A stretch of DNA of 64,000 nt, taken from Janibacter sp. CX7 (GTDB taxonomy: Bacteria; Actinomycetota; Actinomycetes; Actinomycetales; Dermatophilaceae). The notes beneath the pieces were generated by a model, which saw only the letters and a program-made list of their open reading frames with translations, had not been told where the DNA came from and did no database searches. The stretch spans positions 1,922,001-1,986,000 of the forward strand of contig NZ_CP101464.1 of the NCBI RefSeq assembly GCF_024362365.1. Reading direction: 5' to 3'. Shown here piece after piece: positions 26,690 through 36,472 of this stretch (position 1 is its first letter; every line of letters starts with the position of its first letter). Made by a program: the position numbers and the translations under genes.

Positions 26690-28608
26690 ACGATCTCCTC
26701 GCGCAGCGCGGCGCGCTGCCGCTCGAGCGACTGCAGGGACAGGGACAGGTCACGCAGCGCTGAGGGGTCGGCGCTCGGGTCGGCCGCCAGGCGGCGCATC
26801 TGCGACATCGCGTCGGAGATGCGTCGGCTGACGGCCACCTCGCGCACCCGCACGAGCAACGAGCGGGTGTAGCTCGCCGGCGGCAGGCCCGTCGACTGGT
26901 CGTGGACGACCGGCAGCGGCGCCACCGACAGCTCGGCGAGCAGCGAGGAGACGGCGAGCGGCGTCGCCTCGTCGACGAGGGCGTGCCACGCCGTGTGCGC
27001 CTGCCCCTCGAGCAGCGGTCCGACGGAGCGGATCGCGTCGAAGACCGCCCGGTGCGCCGGGGCCGTGAAGGTCTCCGGCTCGACGGCATCGAGGTCGGCG
27101 GACGTGAAGAGCGAGGGGTGCTGCAGGATCGACTGGAGCAGCTGGCGCTCGGCCATGACGATCGGGTCGCGCAGGTCGGGTGCCGGCACGCCGCCGGCCG
27201 CCTCCGCGGCCGTCGGCTCGGGGGCCTCCTGCTGGGTGCGGTGCTCCCCCTTCGCCTCGTCGCGCGCCTGGATCCGCCCGGCGCGGGTCACGGCATCGCG
27301 CATCTGCTCGACCTCGACCCCGACCCAGCCGGCGACGGTGCGCACGTACTCCGGGCGAAGGGAGGAGTCGCGGATGCTGTTGATGATCGGCGCGACGGCG
27401 CCCATGCCCCGCACCCGGCCCTCCGCGGTGTCGAGGTCGAAGCGGGTCAGCGTCGTGCGCACGGCGAACTCGAACATCGGCACGGCGTCGGCGACGAGCT
27501 CGCGCACCGCGAGGTCACCCTCCCGCAGCCGCAGGTCGCAGGGGTCCATGCCCTCGCGGGCCACGGCCACGAAGCTCTGGCTGGCCCACTTGTCGTCCTG
27601 GGCGTAGGCCTTCATCGCGGCCTTCTGCCCCGCGGCGTCACCGTCGAAGGTGAAGACCACCTTGGCCGGCGCCAGGTCCGCCTCGTCGCGCACGATGCGC
27701 CGGATGACCTTGATGTGGTCCTCGCCGAAGGCCGTGCCGCACGTCGCGACCGCCCCTTCGACCCCGGACAGGTGTGCCGCCATGACGTCGGTGTAGCCCT
27801 CGACGACGACGACCTGGCGCTCGTCGCGGATCGCCTTCTTGGCCAGGTCGAGCCCGTAGAGGACATTCGACTTCTTGTAGATCGGGGTCTCGGTGGTGTT
27901 GAGGTACTTGGCCCCGATGCGGTCGTTGTCGTAGAGGCGCCGCGCGCCGAACCCGATCGTGTCGCCGGTGATGTCGCGGATCGGCCAGATGAGCCGGCCA
28001 CGGAAGCGGTCGTAGAGCCCCCGCGAGCCCTTGCCGCAGAGCCCGCCGATGGTCAGCTCGTCGTCGGTGAAGCCCTTGCCCCGCAGGTGCCGGGCCAGCT
28101 CCTCGCCGCCACGCGGCGCGTAGCCGATGCCGAAGAGCTTTGCCTCGGGCGAGGCAAAGCCCCTCTCCCGCAGGAAGTCCCGCCCGATGCGCGCCTCGGG
28201 CGAGCCGAGCAGCCGCTCGTGGTAGAACTCCGCCGCCGCGCGGTGCGCCTCGAGCAGTCGGCCGCGCTTGCCCAGGCCGACCCCGTCGCGCGGACCGCCG
28301 CCCTCCTCGTAGCGCAGCTCCATGCCGAGCTTGCCCGCGAGGCGCTCGACGGCCTCGGCGAAGGTGAGGTGGTCGAGCTTCTGCACGAAGGAGATGACGT
28401 CGCCGCCCTCCCCGCACCCGAAACAGTGGAAGGCGCCGACGGTCTCGCGCACGGTGAAGCTCGGCGTCTTCTCGTCGTGGAAGGGGCACAGCCCCTTCAT
28501 CGAGCCGATGCCCGCCGGGCGCAGGGTGACGTGCTCACGGACGACGTCGGTGATCGAGGAGCGCTCCTTGACCGCCTGCACGTCCTCCGCGCGGATCCGT
28601 CCCGCCAC
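26686..28608 (-). CDS. dnaG: DNA primase
   Basis: 640 residues. It makes RNA primers for replication. The CHC2 zinc ribbon is at residues 41-65 (C41, H44, C62, C65), followed by the catalytic core and a Toprim domain with VVVEGYTDVMAAH and FDGDAAGQKA. A C-terminal domain that contacts DnaB helicase is present. GTG 28608 is chosen for GAGGTGG five bases upstream and the conserved AGRIRAEDVQAVKERSSI beginning; the frame is open 99 bases further. It carries two CGAAGGGRG words. The dgt gene lies nearby on the same strand, as often in actinobacteria. Confidence 0.96.
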   Translation of the reverse strand: MAGRIRAEDVQAVKERSSITDVVREHVTLRPAGIGSMKGLCPFHDEKTPSFTVRETVGAFHCFGCGEGGDVISFVQKLDHLTFAEAVERLAGKLGMELRYEEGGGPRDGVGLGKRGRLLEAHRAAAEFYHERLLGSPEARIGRDFLRERGFASPEAKLFGIGYAPRGGEELARHLRGKGFTDDELTIGGLCGKGSRGLYDRFRGRLIWPIRDITGDTIGFGARRLYDNDRIGAKYLNTTETPIYKKSNVLYGLDLAKKAIRDERQVVVVEGYTDVMAAHLSGVEGAVATCGTAFGEDHIKVIRRIVRDEADLAPAKVVFTFDGDAAGQKAAMKAYAQDDKWASQSFVAVAREGMDPCDLRLREGDLAVRELVADAVPMFEFAVRTTLTRFDLDTAEGRVRGMGAVAPIINSIRDSSLRPEYVRTVAGWVGVEVEQMRDAVTRAGRIQARDEAKGEHRTQQEAPEPTAAEAAGGVPAPDLRDPIVMAERQLLQSILQHPSLFTSADLDAVEPETFTAPAHRAVFDAIRSVGPLLEGQAHTAWHALVDEATPLAVSSLLAELSVAPLPVVHDQSTGLPPASYTRSLLVRVREVAVSRRISDAMSQMRRLAADPSADPSALRDLSLSLQSLERQRAALREEIV

Positions 28609-28672
28609 GGGCCACCTCGCTCCCTCTCGCTCGTGGGGTCGAGTGTAGGCGGATGGCCTGACGACGCGGAGG

Positions 28673-29035
28673 TCAGCCGTCGGCCGGGACCACCATGACG
28701 TGCCCACCCATGCTGCCCGGGCTGTCGCCGTCCTCCTCGGACCACACCGCCTCGATGCGATAGCTCGCCCCGGCGATGTCCACGGTTGCTCCCTCGCTCA
28801 CGTCCGTCGCCTCCGACGGGCCGTCGACGGTGATGCGCAGCGTCGCGTCGTCACCCTCGACGTCGGTGGCGACCACGGACGTCCCGTCCACGGTGCCCGG
28901 CTGGTTCTCGACCAGCACGACGGCGCCCTCGGGCGTGCTCTCGGGGGCGGAGTCCCCGTCGTCACCGCACGCGGCGACCGTCAGGGCCACCAGTGGCACG
29001 AGAGCGAGCGCCCGCACTCCCCGCACCGTGCTCAC
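28673..29035 (-). CDS. Small lipoprotein, third gene of the WXG-calpain operon
   Basis: 120 residues. A lipobox (VAACG, acylated Cys near 23) is followed by an acidic mature domain of short strands (GAVVLVENQPGTVDGT, ATLRITVDGP, GASYRIEAVW). The GTG start overlaps the previous stop by 4 bases. The protein should sit on the outer face of the membrane. By position it could be an inhibitor or immunity partner of the protease two genes upstream; that is inference. No domain family recognised. Confidence 0.75.
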   Translation of the reverse strand: MSTVRGVRALALVPLVALTVAACGDDGDSAPESTPEGAVVLVENQPGTVDGTSVVATDVEGDDATLRITVDGPSEATDVSEGATVDIAGASYRIEAVWSEEDGDSPGSMGGHVMVVPADG

Positions 29036-29304
29036 CGGGCGGCACCGTCGACCACGGAGAGGGTGACGCGACCGGACGCACGCCCCGGCCGCCCGGCGTC
29101 GCCGCCGCCGGTGATCTCGTCGACGTGCAGGGCGCGATCCCCGAAGGGCACCGTGTCGCCCGCCCCGACCTGGTGCTTGACCATCGGCTCACCGGGCGGC
29201 TCGACGATGACCGTGGCCGCCCCCTCGTGGACGTTGGCGGCGATGAGGCGCATGCCCCATGCCGGGGTAGGGATGTTCTGCTGCAGCGTGATCGTCGTGT
29301 CCAT
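29032..29304 (-). CDS. Small protein, second gene of the WXG-calpain operon
   Basis: 90 residues, no signal peptide or membrane helix. Predominantly strands with conserved-looking glycines (PTPAWGMRLIAANVHEGAATVIVEPPG, VGAGDTVPFGDRALHVDEITGG). It faintly resembles small actinobacterial DUF6406-type proteins, but I cannot confirm that. ATG 29304 is preferred because AGGAGAGG is just upstream; GTG at 29322 would overlap the protease stop. Candidate chaperone, inhibitor or immunity protein, from position only. Confidence 0.7.
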   Translation of the reverse strand: MDTTITLQQNIPTPAWGMRLIAANVHEGAATVIVEPPGEPMVKHQVGAGDTVPFGDRALHVDEITGGGDAGRPGRASGRVTLSVVDGAAR

Positions 29305-29318
29305 GGCCTCTCCTGCAC

Positions 29319-30395
29319 TCACTTGGTCGACCCGACGTCGAGACGGGCGAAGTTCTTCTCGAACTCCTCGTAGCTCATGGTGATCGGTGCCTCACCCTTG
29401 CCCCACGGGTTCTGCACGGTGACCTCGCCGGTCTCGGGGTTGACGTCGGTGACGGTGTAGGCGTGGTTGCTCACGAGGTCGCCGTCCGAGTGCTTCTTGC
29501 CGTCGCCGTCGGTCGAGGCGACGATGACGCCGCCGTCGTCGAGCTTCGCCTGCAGGTCCGAGGCGCCGGGGAAGTCCTTGTCGTCCCAGGGCATGAGCCC
29601 CTCGTCGTAGGTCTCCACCTCGTTGCCCGTCATGGCCTCGATGGCCTTGGCGGGCCAGTCGCCGTCGAGGTCCTCGTAGTCCCCGCCGAACTCCTTGGCC
29701 ATGGCCTTCTCGTAGAGCAGGGGCCACATCTCGCGTCCGCCGCCGTCGTTGTTGGCATACACCGGCTCGCCGTTGGGACCGACCGGCAGCTTGCCGTCGA
29801 CCGTGACGACGACCGGCTCCCCATCGCGGTAGAGGGTGACGTCGTAGGTCCCGTCCCCGTTGTCCTTGATGTTCTTCTCGATCAGCTCCTGGCCCGAGGG
29901 CGTGCCGGCGATGCCCTTCATCGAGCTGATCAGCCAGCAGTCACCCAGGGCACCCTGCTTGACGTCGTCGGGCTCGACCCCGCCCGCGTCGATCAGCGGG
30001 CCGTCGACGTCCTTGTACTCGGCGTCCTTGGTGTCGTCCTTGATGTCGGGGTTGGAGGAGCTGACACCGTCGCCGTCCCCACCGGGGCCTCGAGGGCCTC
30101 CCCCGCCGCCTCCGCCGCCTCGGCGGTTGCCGCTGGCCTCGTCCTGCTGGTCGGCCTGGGCGCGCATCCGCTCCCCGAAGGAGCGCAGCGTCTCGGCCGT
30201 CTCGTCGCACTGACGCCCCGCCTGCGTCCACCCCTGCGAGAAGAACTCCGTGTCCGGCCCCTGCCACGCCTCGACGAGCCTGCTCATCGAGGCCGATCCG
30301 TCCTGTGCCACGCCGGTGAGCTGCTTCGACTGCAGCACGAGCTGTTCGGCGATCTGGCGCATGCGCGCCACGTCCATGCCGTCGGTCAGTGTCAT
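29319..30395 (-). CDS. WXG100-like/calpain-family (C2) cysteine protease
   Basis: 358 residues. Residues 1 to about 88 form a helical hairpin with a W44-Q45-G46 turn, like WXG100 proteins handled by type VII secretion. A Gly-rich linker (93-110) follows. Residues about 130-358 are a calpain-type peptidase: Cys153 in QGALGDCWLISS, His311 in SNHAYTVTDV, Asn329 in VQNPWG, plus the WPLLYEKAMAK block typical of calpains (224-234). All three catalytic residues are present. No ESX export genes lie in the window and no YxxxD/E tail signal is obvious after the helices. It is first in an operon with two small proteins. Alternatives: a cytoplasmic protease, or a polymorphic toxin. Confidence 0.85.
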   Translation of the reverse strand: MTLTDGMDVARMRQIAEQLVLQSKQLTGVAQDGSASMSRLVEAWQGPDTEFFSQGWTQAGRQCDETAETLRSFGERMRAQADQQDEASGNRRGGGGGGGGPRGPGGDGDGVSSSNPDIKDDTKDAEYKDVDGPLIDAGGVEPDDVKQGALGDCWLISSMKGIAGTPSGQELIEKNIKDNGDGTYDVTLYRDGEPVVVTVDGKLPVGPNGEPVYANNDGGGREMWPLLYEKAMAKEFGGDYEDLDGDWPAKAIEAMTGNEVETYDEGLMPWDDKDFPGASDLQAKLDDGGVIVASTDGDGKKHSDGDLVSNHAYTVTDVNPETGEVTVQNPWGKGEAPITMSYEEFEKNFARLDVGSTK

Positions 30396-30465
30396 CCTGG
30401 TCCCCTGTCTGTGTGATCAGGAGACTAGCGACGCCACACTGCCGAGACGAGGGGGAGCACTCCCC

Positions 30466-31698
30466 CTAGTGGCAGTGCTGCGCGTGCAGTGCCAGCGCCC
30501 GCACGTCGGTCAGGCCCGCCACCTGGTCGACGACGACCCGTAGACGGGCCGCCTCGTCGGGCGCCGCAGCGAGGTCGCTGCGCAGGTCGGCGTCGAGCCT
30601 TCCCTCGGGGTCGGCGGCGAACCACGCCGCGAGGTCGGCGACGACCTGCCGCTGGTGGGCGTACTCGTCGTCCCGCTCACCGGTGAACATGACGAAGTGG
30701 GCGGCCACCGCCTTGAGCACCGCGACCTCGGCGCGCGAGTCCTCGGGCACGACGAGGCGGGCGTCGTAGCGGCCGAGGTCGCCGGGCCCGTGCACGGCAC
30801 GGGTCGCCTGCTCCGCCGCGTGGACGAAGCGCCCGATGAGTCGTGAGGTCATGTCCTTGAGCCCCGCGAGCCCGGCCCGCGAGCCGTCGTAGCCGTCGGG
30901 CACGGCACCGGTCGCGAGCACCCGCTCGAGACCTTCGGCGAGCGCGTCGGGCCCGAGGTCCCGGGCGAAGTGCCGCGCCGCGACCTCGATGACCGCGGCC
31001 GCGTCGTCGGCGGCCCGCAGCCGGCGCAGGTCCAGCCGACCGGAGGCGACGGCGTCCTCGACGTCGTGCACGGAGTAGGCGACGTCGTCCGACCAGTCCA
31101 TGACGTCGGCCTCGAGGCAGCGCACGAGGCCACCGGGGCTCCCTTCGCGCATCCAGTCGAAGACCGGCAGGTCGTCCTCGTAGACCCCGAACTTCGGCGT
31201 GGGCGCCGGCCCGTGGCCGCGCCGCCACGGGTACTTGGTCGCCGCGTCGAGGCTGGCGCGGGTGAGGTTGAGCCCGGCCGGGCGTCCGTCGGGGTGCACG
31301 CGCTTGGGCTCGAGCCGGGTGAGGATGCGCAGGGTCTGCGCATTGCCCTCGAAGCCACCGATGTCCGCGGCGACCTCGTCGAGCGCCGTCTCGCCGTTGT
31401 GGCCGAAGGGGGGATGCCCCAGGTCGTGCGCGAGGCAGGCCACCTCGACGACGTCGGCCGCGCAGCCCAGCGCCCCGCCGAACTCACGCCCGATCTGGGC
31501 CACCTCGAGGCTGTGCGTCAGCCGGTTGCGGACGAAGTCGTCGCTGCCGGGCCCGAGCACCTGCGTCTTGGCCGACAGTCGCCGCAGCGCGGCGGAGTGG
31601 ATCAGCCGGCCGCGGTCACGGGCGAAGTCGTCACGGTCGGCCCGCTTGTGCACCGGGTCCTCGGAGACCCACCGCTCGCGGTCGCTCAGGCTGCTCAC
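30466..31698 (-). CDS. dgt: Deoxyguanosinetriphosphate triphosphohydrolase-like protein
   Basis: 410 residues of the HD superfamily. It cleaves dNTPs to deoxynucleoside and triphosphate, trimming dNTP pools. Metal ligands appear as [13 protein letters not shown] and [16 protein letters not shown] (H, HD) with a later Asp in [17 protein letters not shown] 31698 is fixed by a TAGGCT -10 hexamer 13 bases upstream. The frame stays open much further upstream, but only as antisense of pyc. The short gap to the protease gene contains that operon's promoter. Confidence 0.93.
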   Translation of the reverse strand: MSSLSDRERWVSEDPVHKRADRDDFARDRGRLIHSAALRRLSAKTQVLGPGSDDFVRNRLTHSLEVAQIGREFGGALGCAADVVEVACLAHDLGHPPFGHNGETALDEVAADIGGFEGNAQTLRILTRLEPKRVHPDGRPAGLNLTRASLDAATKYPWRRGHGPAPTPKFGVYEDDLPVFDWMREGSPGGLVRCLEADVMDWSDDVAYSVHDVEDAVASGRLDLRRLRAADDAAAVIEVAARHFARDLGPDALAEGLERVLATGAVPDGYDGSRAGLAGLKDMTSRLIGRFVHAAEQATRAVHGPGDLGRYDARLVVPEDSRAEVAVLKAVAAHFVMFTGERDDEYAHQRQVVADLAAWFAADPEGRLDADLRSDLAAAPDEAARLRVVVDQVAGLTDVRALALHAQHCH

Positions 31699-31705
31699 GC
31701 TGGCG

Positions 31706-31711
31706 AGCCTA
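31706..31711 (-). promoter_or_regulatory. -10 hexamer, leaderless start of dgt
   Basis: TAGGCT on the minus strand lies 13 bases before the GTG at 31698. Confidence 0.5.
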
Positions 31712-31809
31712 CGGCCCGGCGCGCCGTCTCCCTTCGCGGAACCCCCGATCACCGGGTCCGGCAGGTCAGTAGCCTCGGGTGACGCCCGCCACACCCCCGG
31801 AGGTCCCCC

Positions 31810-34800
31810 GTGTTCCACAAGATCCTCGTCGCCAACCGAGGCGAGATCGCCATCCGCGCCTTCCGCGCCGCCACCGAGCTCGACGCGACCACCGTCGCGG
31901 TCTACCCGATCGAGGACCGGCTCTCCGAGCACCGGATGAAGGCCGACGAGGCCTACCTCATCGGTGAGGAGGGGCACCCGGTCCGGGCCTACCTCGACCA
32001 CGAGGACGTCGTGCGCGTGGCTCGTGAGGCCGGGGTCGACGCGATCTACCCCGGGTACGGGTTCCTGTCGGAGAACCCCCAGCTCGCCGAGGAGTGCGCC
32101 CGGCACGGCATCACCTTCATCGGTCCCCCGGCCACGGTCCTCGAGCTCACCGGCAACAAGGCGCGTGCGATCGCGGCGGCCAGGGCCGCCGGTCTGCCGA
32201 CGCTGCGCGGTGCCGAGGCCACGACGGACCTCGACGCCCTCGCGGCGGCCGCCGAGGAGATCGGCTTCCCGGTCTTCGTCAAGGCCGTGAGCGGCGGTGG
32301 CGGTCGCGGCATGCGCCGGGTCGAGCGAAGGGAGGACCTCCGGGACGCGCTGGAGGCCGCCCAGCGCGAGGCCGAGTCGGCCTTCGGCGACCCGACGCTC
32401 TACCTCGAGGAGGCCGTGGTCAACCCGCGGCACATCGAGGTCCAGGTCGTCGGTGACGCCAGCGGTGAGGTCCTCCACTTCTTCGAGCGGGACTGCTCGG
32501 TGCAGCGGCGCCACCAGAAGGTCGTCGAGATCGCCCCGGCGCCCAACCTCGACCCCGACCTGCGCGAGCGGATGTGCGCCGACGCGGTGCGTTTCGCGAA
32601 GTCCATCGGCTACGTCAACGCCGGCACCGTCGAGTTCCTCCTCGGCGAGGACGGCCGCTACGTCTTCATCGAGATGAACCCGCGCATCCAGGTCGAGCAC
32701 ACCGTGACCGAGGAGGTCACCGAGGTCGACCTCGTCGTCATGCAGCTGCGGATCGCGGCCGGCGCGACCCTCGCCGAGCTCGGCATGCGCCAGGAGGACA
32801 TCGGCACGCACGGCTTCGCCCTGCAGTGTCGGATCACGACCGAGGACCCGGCCAACGGGTTCCGCCCGGACTCGGGCACGATCTCCGCCTACCGCTCCGC
32901 CGGCGGCTCCGGGGTGCGCCTCGACGGCGGCACGACCTTCGTCGGCGCCGAGGTGAGCGCCCACTTCGACTCGATGCTCGTCAAGCTCACCTGCCGCGCC
33001 CGCACCTTCCCGCTCGCGGTCCGTCGGGCCCGGCGGGCGCTCGCCGAGTTCCGCGTCCGCGGGGTGGCGACCAACCTGCCCTTCCTCGAAGCGGTGCTCG
33101 CCGACCCCGACTTCCAGGCCGGCCGGGTGACGACGAGCTTCATCGACGAGCGCCCCGAGCTGCTCGCGGCCCCCACGGGCAAGGACCGGGCGACCAAGCT
33201 GCTCACCTACCTCGCCGACGTCACGGTCAACCAGCCGCACGGCCCGCGCACGAGCGACCTGCGCCCCCGGACCAAGCTGCCGACGTTGCCCGAGGGCGAG
33301 CGCCCCGAGGGTAGCCGTGACCGCCTCCTGCGTCTGGGCCCCGCCGGATTCGCCGCCGACCTGCGCTCCCGCACCGACGTCCCGGTGACCGACACGACCT
33401 TCCGCGACGCCCACCAGTCGCTGCTCGCCACCCGGGTGCGCACCCGTGACCTGCTCCACGTCGCCGAGCACGTCTCCCGGCTCACCCCGCAGCTGCTGTC
33501 CGTCGAGGCCTGGGGCGGCGCGACCTACGACGTCGCCCTGCGCTTCCTCCACGAGGACCCGTGGGAGCGGCTCTCGGCCCTGCACGAGGCGATGCCCAAC
33601 GTCGCCCTTCAGATGCTCCTGCGCGGGCGCAACACCGTCGGCTACACGCCCTACCCGACGAGCGTCACCGACGCCTTCGTCGCCGAGGCCGCCCGCACCG
33701 GCCTGTCGATCTTTCGCATCTTCGACGCGCTCAACGACGTCGACCAGATGCGCCCCGCGATCGAGTCTGTGCTCGCGACCGACACCGCGGTCGCCGAGGT
33801 CGCCCTGTGCTACACCGGCAACCTCCTCGACCCGGGCGAGGAGATCTACACGCTCGACTACTACCTGCGCCTGGCCGAGCGGATCGTCGACGCCGGCGCG
33901 CACGTCCTGGCGATCAAGGACATGGCCGGGCTGCTGCGCGCCCCCGCGGCGGCCCGCCTGGTGACCGCGCTGCGCGAGCGGTTCGACCTCCCGGTGCACC
34001 TGCACACCCACGACACCGCAGGCGGCCAGATCGGCACCCTCCTCGCGGCGATCGGGGCCGGCGTCGACGCCGTCGACGCGGCGAGCGCGACGATGGCCGG
34101 CACCACCTCGCAGCCCTCGCTGTCCGCCCTCGTCGCGGCGACCGACGGCACGGACCGGCCGACCGGCCTGGACATCGAGCAGGTCTTCGCGCTCGAGCCC
34201 TACTGGGAGGGCGTGCGGCGCCTCTACGCGCCCTTCGAGTCCGGGCTGGCCTCCCCCACCGGCCGTGTCTACCGGCACGAGATCCCCGGCGGGCAGCTGT
34301 CCAATCTGCGCCAGCAGGCGATCGCGCTCGGGCTCGGGGAGCGCTTCGAGGAGGTCGAGGACATGTACGCGGCGGCCGACGCGATGCTCGGCCACATCGT
34401 CAAGGTGACGCCGAGCAGCAAGGTCGTCGGCGACCTCGCGCTCTCCCTCGTCGGCCTCGGTGCGGACCCGGCGCAGTTCGAGGCCGACCCGGCCCGCTTC
34501 GACATCCCCGACTCGGTCATCGGGTTCCTCCGTGGTGACCTCGGCGACCCGCCCGGCGGGTGGCCCGAGCCCTTCCGCAGCAAGGCGCTCGAGGGTCGGC
34601 GCGAGCAGCCTCCGACCGCCGACCTCACCCCCGAGCAGGAGCAGGCACTGCGCGACGCCCCGCGCGAGACGCTCAACGAGCTGCTCTTCCCCGGCCCTAC
34701 CCAGGAGATGCGCACCGCCCGGGCGAGCTTCGGCGACACCTCGGTGCTCGACACCGGCCTCTTTCTCCACGGCCTCGAGCAGGGGCGCGACGACGAGGTC

Positions 34801-35184
34801 GAGATCGAGCCGGGCAAGACCCTGACGATCGGCCTGAGCTCGGTGAGCGAGCCCGACGAGCACGGGATGCGCACCGTGATGGGCACGGTCAACGGTCAGC
34901 TGCGGCCGGTCCAGGTCCGCGACCGCGGCGTCGACGCAGAGGTCGTCGCGGCCGAGAAGGCCGACCCGGGCGCCTCCGGTCAGGTCGCGGCCCCCTTCGC
35001 CGGGGTCGTCACGGTTCAGGTCGCCGAGGGCGACGAGGTCGAGGCGGGCGCCACCGTCGCGACGATCGAGGCGATGAAGATGGAGGCCGGCATCACGACC
35101 CCCGTGGCGGGCACGGTGCGCCGGCTCGCGGTCGGCGCACGCCAGCAGGTCGAAGGGGGCGACCTGCTCGTCGTCGTGGAGTGA
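31810..35184 (+). CDS. pyc: Pyruvate carboxylase
   Basis: 1124 residues in one chain. Biotin carboxylase occupies residues 1 to about 450 ([15 protein letters not shown] loop, [25 protein letters not shown]). The carboxyltransferase lies at about 515-800 ([15 protein letters not shown] and metal-binding HLHTHDT). The biotin carrier domain is C-terminal, with biotinyl Lys in EAMKM near residue 1090. It makes oxaloacetate from pyruvate to refill the TCA cycle. The GTG start is preceded by GGAGG. A TAGCCT -10 at 31770-31775 gives a leader of about 28 nt. The gene holds three CGAAGGGRG words on rare codons (32326, 34991, 35151). Confidence 0.97.
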   Translation: MFHKILVANRGEIAIRAFRAATELDATTVAVYPIEDRLSEHRMKADEAYLIGEEGHPVRAYLDHEDVVRVAREAGVDAIYPGYGFLSENPQLAEECARHGITFIGPPATVLELTGNKARAIAAARAAGLPTLRGAEATTDLDALAAAAEEIGFPVFVKAVSGGGGRGMRRVERREDLRDALEAAQREAESAFGDPTLYLEEAVVNPRHIEVQVVGDASGEVLHFFERDCSVQRRHQKVVEIAPAPNLDPDLRERMCADAVRFAKSIGYVNAGTVEFLLGEDGRYVFIEMNPRIQVEHTVTEEVTEVDLVVMQLRIAAGATLAELGMRQEDIGTHGFALQCRITTEDPANGFRPDSGTISAYRSAGGSGVRLDGGTTFVGAEVSAHFDSMLVKLTCRARTFPLAVRRARRALAEFRVRGVATNLPFLEAVLADPDFQAGRVTTSFIDERPELLAAPTGKDRATKLLTYLADVTVNQPHGPRTSDLRPRTKLPTLPEGERPEGSRDRLLRLGPAGFAADLRSRTDVPVTDTTFRDAHQSLLATRVRTRDLLHVAEHVSRLTPQLLSVEAWGGATYDVALRFLHEDPWERLSALHEAMPNVALQMLLRGRNTVGYTPYPTSVTDAFVAEAARTGLSIFRIFDALNDVDQMRPAIESVLATDTAVAEVALCYTGNLLDPGEEIYTLDYYLRLAERIVDAGAHVLAIKDMAGLLRAPAAARLVTALRERFDLPVHLHTHDTAGGQIGTLLAAIGAGVDAVDAASATMAGTTSQPSLSALVAATDGTDRPTGLDIEQVFALEPYWEGVRRLYAPFESGLASPTGRVYRHEIPGGQLSNLRQQAIALGLGERFEEVEDMYAAADAMLGHIVKVTPSSKVVGDLALSLVGLGADPAQFEADPARFDIPDSVIGFLRGDLGDPPGGWPEPFRSKALEGRREQPPTADLTPEQEQALRDAPRETLNELLFPGPTQEMRTARASFGDTSVLDTGLFLHGLEQGRDDEVEIEPGKTLTIGLSSVSEPDEHGMRTVMGTVNGQLRPVQVRDRGVDAEVVAAEKADPGASGQVAAPFAGVVTVQVAEGDEVEAGATVATIEAMKMEAGITTPVAGTVRRLAVGARQQVEGGDLLVVVE

Positions 35185-35187
35185 GGG

Positions 35188-36423
35188 TCAGCCGCCGTCG
35201 GCGACGGACTGCTCGGCGGCGGCGACCTGCGCCCGCTGGGCCTCGTCGAGCTCGCGCGAGGCCAGCCAGTTCTCCGGCAGGGCGACGACGCGCGAGGATC
35301 CGGCACGACCACGCTGGCCCTCGGCGGCCTCCCCCGGCCAGGGGCTCGACAGGTCCATCGTGTCGATGAGCCGGTCGAGCGCGGCGAGCGAGTCGACGAG
35401 CGCGAGCTGGTTGCGCACGGTCGAGCCGGCGGGAAACCCCTTGAGGTACCACGCGATGTGCTTGCGGATGTCGCGGCAGGCGCGCAGCTCGTCGCCGGCG
35501 TAGAAGTCGGTGAGCAGCTCGGCGTGCCGGCGCAGCGTCGCGGCGACCTCGCCGAGGGTCGGCGTGACACGCACCTGCGCCCCCGCGAAGGCGGCGGACA
35601 GGTCGGCGAAGAGCCACGGTCGGCCGAGGCAGCCGCGACCGACGACGACCCCGTCGCAGCCGGTCTGCTCCACCATCGCCAGTGCGTCCTCGGCCGACCA
35701 GATGTCACCGTTGCCGAGGACCGGCACCTCGGTGATCGTCTCCTTGAGCAGCTTGATCGCCGACCAGTCGGCTTGGCCCGAGTAGGCCTGCGAGGCGGTG
35801 CGACCGTGCAGGGCGACCGCGGCGACACCCTCGTCGACGGCAGCGCGGGCGGCCTCGAGGTAGGTCAGGTGCTCGTCGTCGATGCCCTTGCGCATCTTCA
35901 CGGTGACGGGGACGTCCCCCTTCGCCCCCTCGGTGACGGCGGCGGAGACGATGGCGCGGAAGAGGTCACGCTTCCACGGCAGTGCCGCTCCCCCGCCCTT
36001 GCGGGTCACCTTGGGCACCGGGCAGCCGAAGTTGAGGTCGATGTGGTCGGCCCGGTCCTCGGTGACGAGCATCCGCACGGCGGCGGCGGTCGTCGCCGGG
36101 TCGACGCTGTAGAGCTGCACGCTGCGCGGCCGCTCGTCCTCGTCGTGCTCGATGAGGCGCATCGACTCCGGCGTGCGCTCGACGAGCGCGCGCGAGGTGA
36201 CCATCTCGTTGACGTAGAGGCTGCTCGCGCCGGTCAGCCCGCTCGCGGCGAGCCCGGCGTCGCCGGCCTCCCGGCACAGGCGACGGAAGGCGCGGTTGGT
36301 GATGCCGGCCATCGGTGCCAAGACGACCGGCGAGTCGATGACGTGCCGGCCGATGCGAAGGGGAGGCAGCACGCGCTCCCCCGTGGTGGCGGGGGCGGTG
36401 GGGTCAAGGATCTGGGTGGTCAT
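35188..36423 (-). CDS. dusB: tRNA-dihydrouridine synthase DusB
   Basis: 411 residues. FMN enzyme that reduces uridines in the tRNA D-loop. The TIM barrel begins LAPMAGITNRAFRRLC; the active-site Cys is in HIDLNFGCPVPKVTRKGGG, followed by VKMRKGIDD, GRTASQAYSG and VLGNGDIWSA. The C-terminal helical domain is present with a slightly long tail (residues 375-411). ATG 36423 begins close to the barrel; an upstream GTG/ATG frame has no support. It is convergent with pyc, only 3 bases apart. Confidence 0.95.
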   Translation of the reverse strand: MTTQILDPTAPATTGERVLPPLRIGRHVIDSPVVLAPMAGITNRAFRRLCREAGDAGLAASGLTGASSLYVNEMVTSRALVERTPESMRLIEHDEDERPRSVQLYSVDPATTAAAVRMLVTEDRADHIDLNFGCPVPKVTRKGGGAALPWKRDLFRAIVSAAVTEGAKGDVPVTVKMRKGIDDEHLTYLEAARAAVDEGVAAVALHGRTASQAYSGQADWSAIKLLKETITEVPVLGNGDIWSAEDALAMVEQTGCDGVVVGRGCLGRPWLFADLSAAFAGAQVRVTPTLGEVAATLRRHAELLTDFYAGDELRACRDIRKHIAWYLKGFPAGSTVRNQLALVDSLAALDRLIDTMDLSSPWPGEAAEGQRGRAGSSRVVALPENWLASRELDEAQRAQVAAAEQSVADGG

Positions 36424-36472
36424 CGCGCCACCCAGTGTCTCACCGCAGTGGCGAGGAGGGACAATCGCGGAC

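Noticed and set aside
31699..34863. Large upstream extension of dgt (open frame opposite pyc)
   Set aside because: The extension is low-complexity and antisense to pyc. Dgt homology and a -10 hexamer both begin at 31698-31711.
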